The position numbers and the translations under genes were made by a program. From Candidatus Schekmanbacteria bacterium (GTDB taxonomy: Bacteria > Schekmanbacteria > GWA2-38-11 > J061): a stretch of 64,000 nt of DNA. The stretch covers positions 436,294 to 500,293 of the forward strand of contig JACRJM010000007.1 in assembly GCA_016219965.1 (NCBI GenBank), written 5' to 3'. Below are positions 54,301-63,725 of the stretch, piece by piece. Numbering within the stretch: position 1 is the stretch's first letter; each line of letters begins with the position of its first letter. The notes beneath the pieces are model-generated. The model saw only the letters and a list, made by a program, of their open reading frames with translations. It was not told the DNA's origin and ran no database searches.

Positions 54301-54361
54301 AGCGGTGGCTGTCTGCATAAGAGCGCCTGAAGTTTGAAGCGAAATGCAGACTGCCGCCGCT
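54301..54361. repeat. Structured intergenic repeat, copy D
   Basis: Inverted copy with an extended 18-bp outer stem (54301-54318 with 54344-54361, two mismatches) and inner loop holding GCGCCTGAAGTTTGAAGCG. In reverse complement the loop (CGCTTCAAACTTCAGGCGC) resembles that of copy A. It is the most divergent of the four copies. Confidence 0.55.
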
Positions 54362-54389
54362 GCTTCAAGCTGATAAAACAGGTTTACAC

Positions 54390-57014
54390 TTACGCTGATT
54401 CGCCGAGGCGCTGGGCGGCAGGGAAAATGAAAGAAAAGGTTGTCCCCTCTCCTGCCTTGCTTTTGACATCAATCTTGCCGTTGTGCTTTTCTATTATCTC
54501 ATAGACTATTGAAAGCCCCAGTCCTGTTCCGACACCGACCTCCTTGGTGGTAAAGAAGGGATCGAATATCTTGTCGAAAACTTCTTCAGGAATACCGCAT
54601 CCTGTGTCGGAAATGTTCACAACAACATTGTTCCCTTCTCCCTTTGTCTCAATGGTAAGCTCCCCGCCGTCAGGCATCATGGCATGGTTGGCATTGATAA
54701 AAATATTGAGGAAAACCTGCTCAATTTCTTTTTTGATCCCGTTTATGCTCCTTAAATCCCAGCTCATTTCTTTTTTTATTTTAACATTGTTAAGCTCAAG
54801 CTGATGGTCCACAATTTCAAGGCTGTCTTCGATGCACTCGTTTACATTGACCATCTCGTCTTCTTTGCCGTTTGAAGGCCTTGAAAATACGAGCAGGTCG
54901 CGGATTATCTTCTTGCACCGTTCACCTCCTTTATATGCTGTCTCAAGAAGCCTCTGTCTTTTCTTCTCAAGTCTGAGATACTCTTCATAGAAAGCTGCCA
55001 TCTTCTGTGTGCAATCCGCATCAGGGCTGATAACCTTACATTTCGCCACTATCTCACCCGGATCAGGAACCTTTATCTCCTTTATCATGCCAAGGTTTGT
55101 GACAACACCGCTCAATGGATTGTTTATCTCATGCGCAACCCCGCCCGCCAGTCTGCCGATGGATGCCAGTTTCTCAGATTGGATGAGTCTTTGCTGGAGC
55201 TCTTTCTGTTTTGATTCGGCCTTCTTTTTTTCTGTAAGGTCACGCAGGTCCGCCACTGCTGCAACAATCTTTCCCCTCTCATCATAGACGAACGACGAGC
55301 TTTGTTCTACGGCAATAAAAGTGCCGTCCTTTCTCCTGTACATAACCTCGGTCGGCGCGCTTTTGCCCGCCTTTCGCAAAGTATCAAGTATCCTGCGCTG
55401 GGCTTCAACATGCTCGACCTGCTTTGTCGAAAGCTCACTTGTATGCATCCCTATAAGCTCCGGTTTCTCATATCCAAGGATATGGGAAACCGCATCATTA
55501 GCCATTCTTATTACACCGGTGGCATCGGTAACTATCATACCGTCCACCGATGCCTCAAATATCTTCTCCAGATACTCTTTTGTCTCCTTGATCTCCGCTT
55601 CAAGGCGTTTCTGCTCCGTAATATCCTCCCTCATTATGACAGCACCTACAATGCTGTTTTTCGCATCCCTTAAAGGATTGATCCGGACTGACAGCAATAG
55701 CTTCTCTTCTTTTCCCCTGAATGTGATCATCGGGTTAAAATAAGGCACACCGCCATTCAGCACATGATTATATATATCTATTGCATTCTGCCTGAGGCTT
55801 TCCGGAATCTGCTCGATAACATCCGTTCCGATCTCTCCCTCAATATCCCTTATGAGACCTATCTTTTTCCCCTGCTTTATTATTTCCTCGTTTATGCTCT
55901 GGATTTTTCGTTCCTTGTCAATCACCACTATTCCGACCGGAAGGTTCTTTATGATGTTCTCATTGAACTCTTTAAGATAAAGTATCTCCTCGCTTGCCTT
56001 CAGCTTCTGGATTAAAGCTTCAGCCCTCTTCCTGTTCACCCTGATCGCATACGCGCCTGAAAGCGAGAGAGCAAGGATGATAGTCACTGAAAGGAGGACC
56101 ATATAAAGGTAGCTCATACGCGCCTGGTTTGCGATTGAAGAAAGAGGAACACTGGTCACGACTTTAAAAGATATTCCCCTTAGCATCGACGTAGATGCGG
56201 AAACAAGCATCACATGCTTGCCAACCTTATGTGCGCCGCTGAAATCAGGATTCTTAAGAATATCCTGCTCTACAGAAAAATCCTCATGACATCTGAGACA
56301 GTCATTGGTAGCTGAAAAAATACTCATCTGCACCATTTCAGGATGTGTAGGAAGATAGAGAATGACGCCGTCCTGCGACATCACCCATGCAGACTGTCCT
56401 TCTGAAGTGATAAGAGGGGAAACAAACCTTTTAAAGATCAGGTCAAGGTCAATGACAGCCCCTGCTATGCCGTGCAATTGTCTCTCAACTCCCACGCCGC
56501 TGTAAAAAGGCATAAGAAAAAGAAAGTGCTGCGGGCTTACAGGTTCACCATGGTTTCTGATCATTACATTTTGAATCAGATAATCATCAGCGTGCATTCC
56601 CTTTAATTCATCAACAAGAGTCTGCGGCAATGAAATCTGTCCTGTTACAACAGCCGACGAAGTACGGACAATATTTCCATGAAGGTCAGTGAGGAAATAG
56701 GCATCTATCTCTGCCCGGGATATGCTTTCATAATATCTGCCCAGAGATTCGCCATCCATACCTTTTTCCGCTGCTATCCTGCTGACGTTCGCAAGCCTTG
56801 CGGTAAGACTGAATTCCCTGCGCAGGTTATCAAAATAGGATGTCAATTGGCCTGCAGACTGGGATGTAACGAGAGACTGCCTTGCTGCATACTCCTTCTC
56901 AAGCTGAGCCATGTTGAGAGTGTAAATCTTCCCCACAATGATCAGAAAGAAGATTATTACAATTATTGTTGCAGCAAGATGAATAGCGATTCTTCTAAAA
57001 AGAAATCCTTTCAT
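54390..57014 (-). CDS. Hybrid PAS sensor histidine kinase with periplasmic haem-c motif
   Basis: 874 aa. TM1 (8-30); periplasmic Cache-like sensor (31-305) carrying a haem attachment motif CLRCH at residues 239-243; TM2 (306-328); two PAS domains (about 345-475 and 485-610); then HisKA with GGVAHEINNPLSG near 645 and the catalytic ATPase (NANHAMMPDGGEL, GCGIPEEVFDKIFDPFF, GTGLGLSIVYEII). Signals by His phosphorylation; no receiver domain or cognate regulator is adjacent. The haem would let the sensor report redox state or a gas. Stands alone facing away from the his operon. Confidence 0.93.
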   Translation of the reverse strand: MKGFLFRRIAIHLAATIIVIIFFLIIVGKIYTLNMAQLEKEYAARQSLVTSQSAGQLTSYFDNLRREFSLTARLANVSRIAAEKGMDGESLGRYYESISRAEIDAYFLTDLHGNIVRTSSAVVTGQISLPQTLVDELKGMHADDYLIQNVMIRNHGEPVSPQHFLFLMPFYSGVGVERQLHGIAGAVIDLDLIFKRFVSPLITSEGQSAWVMSQDGVILYLPTHPEMVQMSIFSATNDCLRCHEDFSVEQDILKNPDFSGAHKVGKHVMLVSASTSMLRGISFKVVTSVPLSSIANQARMSYLYMVLLSVTIILALSLSGAYAIRVNRKRAEALIQKLKASEEILYLKEFNENIIKNLPVGIVVIDKERKIQSINEEIIKQGKKIGLIRDIEGEIGTDVIEQIPESLRQNAIDIYNHVLNGGVPYFNPMITFRGKEEKLLLSVRINPLRDAKNSIVGAVIMREDITEQKRLEAEIKETKEYLEKIFEASVDGMIVTDATGVIRMANDAVSHILGYEKPELIGMHTSELSTKQVEHVEAQRRILDTLRKAGKSAPTEVMYRRKDGTFIAVEQSSSFVYDERGKIVAAVADLRDLTEKKKAESKQKELQQRLIQSEKLASIGRLAGGVAHEINNPLSGVVTNLGMIKEIKVPDPGEIVAKCKVISPDADCTQKMAAFYEEYLRLEKKRQRLLETAYKGGERCKKIIRDLLVFSRPSNGKEDEMVNVNECIEDSLEIVDHQLELNNVKIKKEMSWDLRSINGIKKEIEQVFLNIFINANHAMMPDGGELTIETKGEGNNVVVNISDTGCGIPEEVFDKIFDPFFTTKEVGVGTGLGLSIVYEIIEKHNGKIDVKSKAGEGTTFSFIFPAAQRLGESA

Positions 57015-57231
57015 TTGGCCACTAATACAGGTAAAAAGCAGTCGGTTATTATCATTTTTTTATTCTATTTTATGAATACTCCCTTATCAAGGAGTTTTTA
57101 TACTAGTGATACAAGCACTGATTGCAATCAATGCGTTTGTATAGTACATTTAGCAACATTGAGTATAGGGAAAAGGTAAACTCTTAACGAATCGAGGAAG
57201 ATCGTTTACATAATTTTAGAGGCAAATTGAT

Positions 57232-57831
57232 ATGGCAGAAAAAAGAAAATCAAAGGTAGAGAGAAACAGCTCTGAAACAAGGATATTTGTTAATCTCAAG
57301 ATTGACGGCGAAGGGAAATCCCGCATAGATGTTGGAATACCCTTTCTCAACCACATGCTCGACCTTTTTGCACGTCACGGAGAGTTTGACATAGAGCTTA
57401 AGGGGAAAGGCGACATCGAGGTTGATTGTCACCACACGGTAGAAGATGCCGGGATAGTTTTAGGGCAGGCATTCAGAAATGCACTGGGGCAAAGGAAAGG
57501 GATTGCGCGTTACGGAGAGGCTTATACCCCGATGGACGAATCGCTCGCACGGGTTGTGCTTGATATAAGCGGCCGCCCTTATCTTAAATATGATGTCAAA
57601 ATGCCGCCAAAAAAATTCGAGGGCTTCGACTATTCACTGGTAAAGGAGTTCTTCAGGGCCTTTTCCATTCACAGCGGGACAACTTTGCACATATCCCTGC
57701 TTTACGGAGAAAACCAGCACCACATCTGCGAGGCCGTGTTCAAAGCCTTTGGCCGGGCGTTAAAGAAAGCCTGTGACCGCACCCGTAAAGGACAGGGGAT
57801 ACCATCTACAAAGGGCCGTCTTGATTCATGA
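57232..57831 (+). CDS. hisB: Imidazoleglycerol-phosphate dehydratase
   Basis: 199 aa, monofunctional. Metal-site motifs GIPFLNHMLDLFARHG near 35, DCHHTVEDAGIVLGQ near 64 and second-half ENQHHICEAVFKAFG near 160. Converts imidazoleglycerol phosphate to imidazole acetol phosphate in histidine synthesis. First gene seen of the his run (hisB-H-A-F-I); hisG, D, C and E are not in the window. Confidence 0.97.
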   Translation: MAEKRKSKVERNSSETRIFVNLKIDGEGKSRIDVGIPFLNHMLDLFARHGEFDIELKGKGDIEVDCHHTVEDAGIVLGQAFRNALGQRKGIARYGEAYTPMDESLARVVLDISGRPYLKYDVKMPPKKFEGFDYSLVKEFFRAFSIHSGTTLHISLLYGENQHHICEAVFKAFGRALKKACDRTRKGQGIPSTKGRLDS

Positions 57832-58466
57832 TAGCAATTGTAGACTATGGGATGGGAAACCTGCGCAGTGTTCAGAAAGCCTTTGAGCGTACAGGCTTAA
57901 ACGCACAAGTAACAAACATCCCTGAAACAATAAAAAAAGCTGACGCCCTTGTTCTGCCCGGAGTCGGAGCATTCAGGGACTGCATGGCGAATCTTGCACA
58001 TCTGGAACTTGAAGACACGGTAAAATCATTTATAAAAACAGGGAAACCCTATTTTGGTATATGCCTTGGATTGCAGATACTCCTTACATCAAGCGAGGAG
58101 TTCGGGCTTTCAAAGGGGCTGGATATCATCAAGGGGAGTGTCGTTGAGTTTGATAAGAACATGTCTGACCCAAAATCAGGTGAGATTATGAAGATCCCTC
58201 ATATGGGATGGAACACATTGGAAAACATGAAACAGTCTCCCCTCTTTGACGGGATAAAAGACGGCGAGTATTTCTATTTCGTGCACTCATTCTATGTCAA
58301 GCCTTCTGACATGGCATACGCATCATCCACAACCGGCTATGGTATAGAATTCGTGTCAAGCGTGTGGAAGGACAACATCGTTGCAACACAGTTTCACCCT
58401 GAAAAGAGCCAGACTGCAGGATTGAAGATAATTGAAAACTTCGGAAAGTGGATAAAAAAATGCTGA
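57828..58466 (+). CDS. hisH: Imidazole glycerol phosphate synthase glutaminase subunit
   Basis: 212 aa class I glutamine amidotransferase. Nucleophile Cys in YFGICLGLQILL near 80, and catalytic His-Glu in QFHPEKSQ near 190. Delivers ammonia to HisF. Overlaps hisB by four bases (ATGA), coupling the two. Confidence 0.97.
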   Translation: MIAIVDYGMGNLRSVQKAFERTGLNAQVTNIPETIKKADALVLPGVGAFRDCMANLAHLELEDTVKSFIKTGKPYFGICLGLQILLTSSEEFGLSKGLDIIKGSVVEFDKNMSDPKSGEIMKIPHMGWNTLENMKQSPLFDGIKDGEYFYFVHSFYVKPSDMAYASSTTGYGIEFVSSVWKDNIVATQFHPEKSQTAGLKIIENFGKWIKKC

Positions 58467-59188
58467 TAATACCTGCCATAGATCTGCGGGGAGAAAAGTG
58501 CGTAAGGCTCATACAGGGTGATTTTTCGAGAGAGAAGGTATATTCCTCAGACCCTGTAGACATTGCAATGAAATTTAAGGAATGCGGGGCAAAACTCATT
58601 CATGTCGTTGACCTTGACGGTGCAAGGACAGGGGCTCCGGGAAACCTTAAAAGCATCGAAAGGCTCCTGCACGAGATAACTGTCCCAATAGAGGTTGGCG
58701 GAGGAATACGCACATACGAAGTGGCGAAGGGCTATGTTGAGATGGGAGTTAAACGCATAATCCTCGGCACTGCGGCAATAAAGAACCGTGCTCTCCTTGA
58801 AAAGCTCTGCACGGATTTCCCGGGGAAGATCGTAGTCGGGATTGACACGATGAAAGGGAAGATCGCCATAGAGGGGTGGGAAAAAGATACCGGAGTCGAC
58901 CTTGAAAAATTCATCAAAGAGATAAACGCACTTAAACCCAGCGCCATTATCTGCACGGATATATCAAGGGACGGTATGCTTACCGGACCTAATATCTCCT
59001 TCATGGAAAACATCCTCGGCATATCTGAAATCCCTGTGGTCGCATCAGGAGGAGTATCAAGACTTGAGGACCTGGTAAAGCTTGTAGCTGTTAGGAACGG
59101 AGCCATCGAAGGCGTCATCGTGGGGAAAGCTATCTACGAAGGGCAGATTGATTTAAAAGAAGCGATTAAAGTCATAGAGGGAAAGTAA
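58460..59188 (+). CDS. hisA: ProFAR isomerase
   Basis: 242 aa from the ATG that overlaps the hisH stop by seven bases; a GTG four codons upstream is the alternative. (beta/alpha)8 barrel with [15 protein letters not shown], catalytic Asp in the first strand, [10 protein letters not shown] near 46, VGGGIRT near 80, and [12 protein letters not shown] near 165 with [11 protein letters not shown] near 195. Isomerises ProFAR to PRFAR. Confidence 0.97.
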   Translation: MLIIPAIDLRGEKCVRLIQGDFSREKVYSSDPVDIAMKFKECGAKLIHVVDLDGARTGAPGNLKSIERLLHEITVPIEVGGGIRTYEVAKGYVEMGVKRIILGTAAIKNRALLEKLCTDFPGKIVVGIDTMKGKIAIEGWEKDTGVDLEKFIKEINALKPSAIICTDISRDGMLTGPNISFMENILGISEIPVVASGGVSRLEDLVKLVAVRNGAIEGVIVGKAIYEGQIDLKEAIKVIEGK

Positions 59189-59193
59189 TCAGG

Positions 59194-59958
59194 ATGCTGG
59201 CAAAACGAATCATACCATGTCTTGACGTTAAGGAAGGACGCGTCGTAAAGGGAATAAAATTTTTAAACCTCATCGATGCAGGCGACCCTGTTGAATGCGC
59301 AAAAGTATATGATACGCAGGGGGCTGACGAACTGACATTCCTTGACATAACCGCCTCTTACGAAAAGCGCGGTATAATGATAGACGTAGTGGAGAGAACA
59401 GCGAACGAGATATTCATTCCTCTCACTGTGGGAGGAGGGATAAGAAACGTAGACGACATAAGGGATCTCCTCAAAGCAGGCGCTGACAAGGTCTCAATCA
59501 ACACTGCCGCAGTGAACAATCCTGAACTGATAATGGAAGCATCAGAAAAGTTCGGTTCCCAGTGCATTGTTGTCGCGATAGACGCAAAACATAAAGGGCA
59601 CGGGAAAGACGGTTGGGAAGTCTACATCCATGGCGGAAGAACTCCTACCGGCGCAGACGCTGTGGAATGGGCAAAACAGGCAGAAGAACTTGGCGCAGGT
59701 GAGATACTTCTTACCAGCATGGACAGGGACGGGACAAAAGACGGCTACGACCTCGCGCTTACAAGGAAGATCGTAGATTCCATAAGCATACCGGTCATAG
59801 CTTCGGGAGGTGTTGGAACTTTAGAACACATATACAGCGGCCTTTCTGAGGGGGGAGCGAGCGCCGCACTTGCAGCATCGATATTTCACTACGGAGAATA
59901 TACAATAAAGGATGTTAAGGATTATCTTAATACAAAAGGAATTAACGTGAGGGTCTGA
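59194..59958 (+). CDS. hisF: Imidazole glycerol phosphate synthase cyclase subunit
   Basis: 254 aa barrel. [19 protein letters not shown], then FLDITAS near 48, [12 protein letters not shown] near 78, [16 protein letters not shown] near 172, and [12 protein letters not shown] near 200. Condenses PRFAR with ammonia from HisH. Follows hisA by five bases. Confidence 0.97.
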   Translation: MLAKRIIPCLDVKEGRVVKGIKFLNLIDAGDPVECAKVYDTQGADELTFLDITASYEKRGIMIDVVERTANEIFIPLTVGGGIRNVDDIRDLLKAGADKVSINTAAVNNPELIMEASEKFGSQCIVVAIDAKHKGHGKDGWEVYIHGGRTPTGADAVEWAKQAEELGAGEILLTSMDRDGTKDGYDLALTRKIVDSISIPVIASGGVGTLEHIYSGLSEGGASAALAASIFHYGEYTIKDVKDYLNTKGINVRV

Positions 59959-59960
59959 GA

Positions 59961-60350
59961 ATGGGAATAGAAGAAATAAAATATGACACGAACGGGCTGG
60001 TACCGGCAATAATCCAGGATGAGGAAAATAACGAAGTCCTCATGATGGCTTACATGAACGACGTTTCGCTCAAGAAAACCCTTGAAACAGGCAAAACTTA
60101 CTTCTGGAGCCGTTCACGCAAAGAATACTGGATGAAGGGTGAATCATCCGGGCACACGCAGGATGTAAAGGAAATATATTATGACTGTGATGCGGACACG
60201 CTTCTCATCAAGGTAAAACAGAATGTTGCCGCATGCCACACAGGCTACAGGACATGTTTCTACAGAAGGGTTGACTTAAAGACAGGTCATGCACGGGAAG
60301 TGGGAGAAAAAGTTTTTGACCCTGAATCTACCTATGGAGTGAAAAAGTAA
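59961..60350 (+). CDS. hisI: Phosphoribosyl-AMP cyclohydrolase
   Basis: 129 aa. [43 protein letters not shown] and zinc/magnesium residues in [28 protein letters not shown]. Hydrolyses phosphoribosyl-AMP to ProFAR. Lacks the hisE domain. Two bases after hisF; two bases before coaE. Confidence 0.96.
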   Translation: MGIEEIKYDTNGLVPAIIQDEENNEVLMMAYMNDVSLKKTLETGKTYFWSRSRKEYWMKGESSGHTQDVKEIYYDCDADTLLIKVKQNVAACHTGYRTCFYRRVDLKTGHAREVGEKVFDPESTYGVKK

Positions 60351-60352
60351 AA

Positions 60353-60952
60353 ATGCCTTTTATCGGGCTCACAGGGAGCATCTGCACAGGGAAAAGTACG
60401 GTGTCGAAAATGTTTGAAAGCCTGGGAGCCCGCATCATTGATGCAGATCTGATAGCCCGCGATGTCGTAAGAAAAGGAAGCCCCGTACTCCAAAAAATAG
60501 CAGAAGAATTTGGACGGGGGATATTGCTCGAAGACGGAAACCTTGACAGGGAAAAGCTTGGGAAGATAGTCTTTGCCGATCCTGAAAAGCTTAAAAAGCT
60601 CAATAGCCTTACCCATCCTGAAATAATAAGAATAATAATGGAAGAAAGAAAACGCCTCGGGCAGGCTCATCCGGACGATGTCATAATATTAGATGCTCCT
60701 CTCCTCTACGAGACCGGGCTTCAGCAATTTGTCGAAAAGGTAATAGTTGTTTCGGCAAGCAGGGAAAACCAGATGGAGCGTCTTCTCAAAAGAAATAATA
60801 TTTCACCGGAAGATGCGCAAAACCGGATCAAATCTCAGATGGCCATTGAAGAGAAGGCAAGCCGCGCTGATTTTGTTATAGACAGCAACTCATCTATCAG
60901 TGAAACATTAAAGCAGGTAAGAGAAGTCTATAACAGAATTCATCCCATTTAG
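60353..60952 (+). CDS. coaE: Dephospho-CoA kinase
   Basis: 199 aa P-loop kinase: IGLTGSICTGKSTVSKMFESLGARIIDAD at the N-terminus with the variant loop GSICTGKS, DAPLLYETGLQQF near 110, and KRNNISPEDAQNRI near 148. Phosphorylates dephospho-CoA as last step of CoA synthesis. Joined to the his operon by two bases and ends tail-to-tail with the FKBP gene (4-base overlap). Confidence 0.94.
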   Translation: MPFIGLTGSICTGKSTVSKMFESLGARIIDADLIARDVVRKGSPVLQKIAEEFGRGILLEDGNLDREKLGKIVFADPEKLKKLNSLTHPEIIRIIMEERKRLGQAHPDDVIILDAPLLYETGLQQFVEKVIVVSASRENQMERLLKRNNISPEDAQNRIKSQMAIEEKASRADFVIDSNSSISETLKQVREVYNRIHPI

Positions 60953-61377
60953 ATTATCTCGACAAGCCTTATATCAAAATTCAGGTCCTGACCTGCAAGA
61001 GGATGGTTTACATCAATCGTTATTTCATCATCTGAAAGCTCAGCAATGGTAACGGACATGATTTTCCCATCATCCCGCCTCAGACCGATTTGTTTGCCGA
61101 CTTCAGGGACAAAGTCTTTCGGGAATTGTTCTCTTTTTACTACAAAGATCATTTCTTCATCATATTTGCCATAAGCCTCTTCGGCTACGATTCTTTCTGT
61201 CTTTGAATCACCGGGAGTCATGCCTATTACAGCCTTTTCAAAACCGGGGATCATTCCGCCCTCACCTAAAGTAAATTCAAGAGGGTCGCGTCCTTCAGAG
61301 GTATCAAATACAGTACCGTCATCAAACTTCCCCGTATAGTGGATCTTTACCTTATCTCCGTCTTTTGCCTGCGCCAT
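60949..61377 (-). CDS. FKBP-type peptidyl-prolyl isomerase, SlyD-like
   Basis: 142 aa. FKBP signature VKIHYTGKFDDGTVFDTSEGR and GEGGMIPGFEKAVIGMTPG, with an insert-in-flap domain (EEMIFVVKREQFPKDFVPEVGKQIG) between residues about 70 and 120 as in SlyD. Lacks the Cys/His-rich tail of E. coli SlyD. A cytoplasmic prolyl isomerase and chaperone. Convergent with coaE. Confidence 0.94.
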   Translation of the reverse strand: MAQAKDGDKVKIHYTGKFDDGTVFDTSEGRDPLEFTLGEGGMIPGFEKAVIGMTPGDSKTERIVAEEAYGKYDEEMIFVVKREQFPKDFVPEVGKQIGLRRDDGKIMSVTIAELSDDEITIDVNHPLAGQDLNFDIRLVEII

Positions 61378-61435
61378 ATAATTCTCCTTTTCGAAACACT
61401 ACTAATACAGTCCAAAAAATATGTCAAAATAATTG

Positions 61436-62554
61436 CTAACCCTTTGCATCTTCCCCTAAAACTTTTTCCGTATTTTCAAGCCAGTTGCGGGCATTGAATT
61501 TTTCGACGAGCATTGAATAAGCCCTTTCACCCATCTCTCCGGCAAACTTCCTGTCACCGAGAAGCTCAATGACAGCCTTTGCCATTGCATCAGAGCTTTT
61601 TGGCGGAATGATTATCCCGCTCACCCCATCTTCAATAAGCTCAGGGATTATTCCGACCCGGGTCGCGACTATAGGTTTTTTCATAGCCATATATTCATAA
61701 CAGGCACGGCTTGAGCCTTCAGAACCTTTTGAAGCTATTACCGAAACATCAAAGCATGCCGCGATATCTGCAACATCCCGCCTGTAACCGGGGAAAATAA
61801 CATCTTTTTGAAGGCCGAGATCTTTTATAATATTTTTAAGCTTAGCATCAGTCTCTTCATCACGAACATCTCCGGGGAAAATTAGCTTTGCGTCAGGATA
61901 CTTTTTCTTTATCTCCGGCAAAGCATTTATCAGGTATTTGTGTCCTTTTATCGGGGCAATCCTCCCCACAATCCCTATGACCGGAGAATCTGCGGCAATC
62001 CCGAATTCCTCTCTTATGCCTACACCATCTCTTTTAAAATCAAACTCCGAAAGATCAGCACCGGTATAAACGAGGGAGAGTTTATCTTCAGTGACGATCC
62101 CGGTTTTCAGATACCCTTCCTTTATATGGGCGGAAACGCAGATGACTTTGTTTGTGTTATAGTAGAGCCAGCGGTTGAAAAAATGAGTGCGCACAGGGAC
62201 ATTCACATGACGCGTTCTCACAATGGGAATTTTTTTTCCGGAAATTTTAACAGCCGCAACGGAAAGCCAGTGGTCATGTCCTCTGTGGCAATGGATCACA
62301 TCAACTTGTTCTTTTCTTAAAATACCAACCAGTTTCGAAATATCTGAGAAATTATCACTGATATTGAAACGTCCGTTCATCGCAAGCTCTATCGGCTCTA
62401 TCCCCTGCTCACGTGCTCTCGCGGAAACCTCCCATCCTTTCTTAGAGACAAGTATCACCTTATGGCCGCGACCAATGAGCATCCTTGTAAGCTGAAAAGC
62501 ATGGGCAGCCTCGCCTATCCAGCGCCGGCTGCTGATTATTTCCAATATAGTCAT
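61436..62554 (-). CDS. GT4 glycosyltransferase (seventh)
   Basis: 372 aa, GT-B. ILEIISSRRWIGEAAHAFQLTR at the N-terminus, GIVGRIAPIKGHKYLINALPE near 200, and GSEGSSRACYEYMAMKKPIVAT near 270 with the E-x7-type motif. It is outside the main glycan cluster on the opposite strand, between the FKBP and rpmB genes, but sequence-related to the cluster's GT4 enzymes. Confidence 0.87.
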   Translation of the reverse strand: MTILEIISSRRWIGEAAHAFQLTRMLIGRGHKVILVSKKGWEVSARAREQGIEPIELAMNGRFNISDNFSDISKLVGILRKEQVDVIHCHRGHDHWLSVAAVKISGKKIPIVRTRHVNVPVRTHFFNRWLYYNTNKVICVSAHIKEGYLKTGIVTEDKLSLVYTGADLSEFDFKRDGVGIREEFGIAADSPVIGIVGRIAPIKGHKYLINALPEIKKKYPDAKLIFPGDVRDEETDAKLKNIIKDLGLQKDVIFPGYRRDVADIAACFDVSVIASKGSEGSSRACYEYMAMKKPIVATRVGIIPELIEDGVSGIIIPPKSSDAMAKAVIELLGDRKFAGEMGERAYSMLVEKFNARNWLENTEKVLGEDAKG

Positions 62555-62688
62555 TATTTCAAATAGTTAAGCTTATAATCAAACAAAAAACTTGAAAAAA
62601 ATTACACGATGTGCTCTATATACCAGCTTCAATCTGCAAGGTAAATGAGGTTTATTGAAAAGCTTTAAATATCAGGAGGTAACTGCAA

Positions 62689-62871
62689 GTGGCAATGAAA
62701 TGCGAAATCTGTGGGAAGGGGCCGAGATTCGGCAGTACCATAAGCCATGCCCACAATGTTTCATCAAGAAGGTTTAATCCCAATCTCCAAAAAAAACGGA
62801 TCAAGGTAAAAGGACAGGTAAAGACAATTAAAATCTGTACCCGTTGTCTTCGCACATCTGCAGCTGCCTGA
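62689..62871 (+). CDS. rpmB: 50S ribosomal protein L28, zinc-ribbon type
   Basis: 60 aa. CEICGKGPRFGSTISHAHN at the N-terminus and CTRCLRTSAAA at the end; two CxxC pairs make the zinc-binding (C+) form. Part of the large ribosomal subunit. GTG start at 62689 chosen because AGGAGGT ends eight bases before; the ATG two codons later is 14 bases away. The stop codon lies inside the terminator stem. Confidence 0.96.
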   Translation: MAMKCEICGKGPRFGSTISHAHNVSSRRFNPNLQKKRIKVKGQVKTIKICTRCLRTSAAA

Positions 62872-62893
62872 GTTTTCAGGCAGCTTTTTTTTT
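62862..62893 (+). terminator. Intrinsic terminator of rpmB
   Basis: Perfect 10-bp stem AGCTGCCTGA with TCAGGCAGCT, four-base loop GTTT, then a run of nine T (62885-62893). The stem includes the rpmB stop codon. The stop codon of the minus-strand methyltransferase gene is at 62892-62894, so it may also stop that transcript. Confidence 0.92.
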
Positions 62894-63638
62894 ATTCCCG
62901 ATTCCACCATATGATTGCGCTTTTTTTCTTAACTTCTGCACGCAGCCATTTGCCGTCATAGACCAGTTTGCCGGATAGAAATTCTCTCAGCGTCTTGTCA
63001 AACCTCGAATCTTCAAGTTTCATGTATGCTTTCCAGAATACAACCGCCTCATCAAGGCTTACGAAAGGCTGATCAAGATTGTAATTTATAAATGTCACGT
63101 CAGCTTTAATCCCAAATCTGAATAGTTCATCAAATACAACTTCGTGTGTTTCTCTTTCCGGGTAACTTTCTCCGAAAATGATGGGATAAAGCTCATTGAA
63201 GTAAAACTTATTATTGCTCGTGTCAGCTCCTGTAATAATAACAATAGTTTGCGGCGATATTTTCTCCATACCGCGAAGTAGCATCGGGATATCCATGAAA
63301 AGCTTCCTCACATTCGCCACTATTGCTGCATCATGATGACCGGTGTCGCTCTCTTCAAACTTTTTCTCTATCATCCTGAGATTAGAAAGCTTTTCTTTAT
63401 CAGCCTTCTCTTTTATTTTATTCATCATTGAAGGCGACGGCTCAAGGGCGGTTACATCATAACCAAGTCTTGCAAGGGGCACTGCAATAGGTCCGCACCC
63501 TGCACCGACATCTATCACCGAGCGGCATGATTTGATGAGGGGAATGATGACGCTTAATATCTTCCCGCTGTAATCGCTTTCATCCAGCGCCCTGTCATAC
63601 CAGTCGACTTTTCTCTGGTCCCAGAAATTGTCAGGCAT
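62892..63638 (-). CDS. Class I SAM-dependent methyltransferase
   Basis: 248 aa. Motif I VIDVGAGCGPIAVPLARLG near 42 and the acidic end of strand 2 (VTALEPSPSMM), then DAAIVANVRKLFMD for motif II/III. Substrate unknown. The C-terminal region (SFVSLDEAVVFWKAYM) is found in several uncharacterised anaerobe methyltransferases. Convergent with rpmB. Confidence 0.85.
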   Translation of the reverse strand: MPDNFWDQRKVDWYDRALDESDYSGKILSVIIPLIKSCRSVIDVGAGCGPIAVPLARLGYDVTALEPSPSMMNKIKEKADKEKLSNLRMIEKKFEESDTGHHDAAIVANVRKLFMDIPMLLRGMEKISPQTIVIITGADTSNNKFYFNELYPIIFGESYPERETHEVVFDELFRFGIKADVTFINYNLDQPFVSLDEAVVFWKAYMKLEDSRFDKTLREFLSGKLVYDGKWLRAEVKKKSAIIWWNRE

Positions 63639-63725
63639 ACCAGCTTTCCCTCATTGCTTTCCCCATAACCTCAATTATGTTAGAATAGAATCCAGGTTTT
63701 ATATATGGAAAAAAATGTTAAATCT

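Noticed and set aside
23484-54361. attC integron sites as explanation of the structured repeats
   Set aside because: attC sites have conserved ends and a variable middle; here the tip is conserved and the ends vary. No integron integrase or cassette array is seen.
57015-57231. Riboswitch or T-box leader before hisB
   Set aside because: No conserved T-box or riboswitch core was found; only a weak hairpin (ACTCC, GGAGT) near 57078 is visible.
62654-62689. Longer start for rpmB or separate small gene upstream
   Set aside because: AGGAGGT at 62674-62680 sets the start at 62689, and L28 homology begins there.
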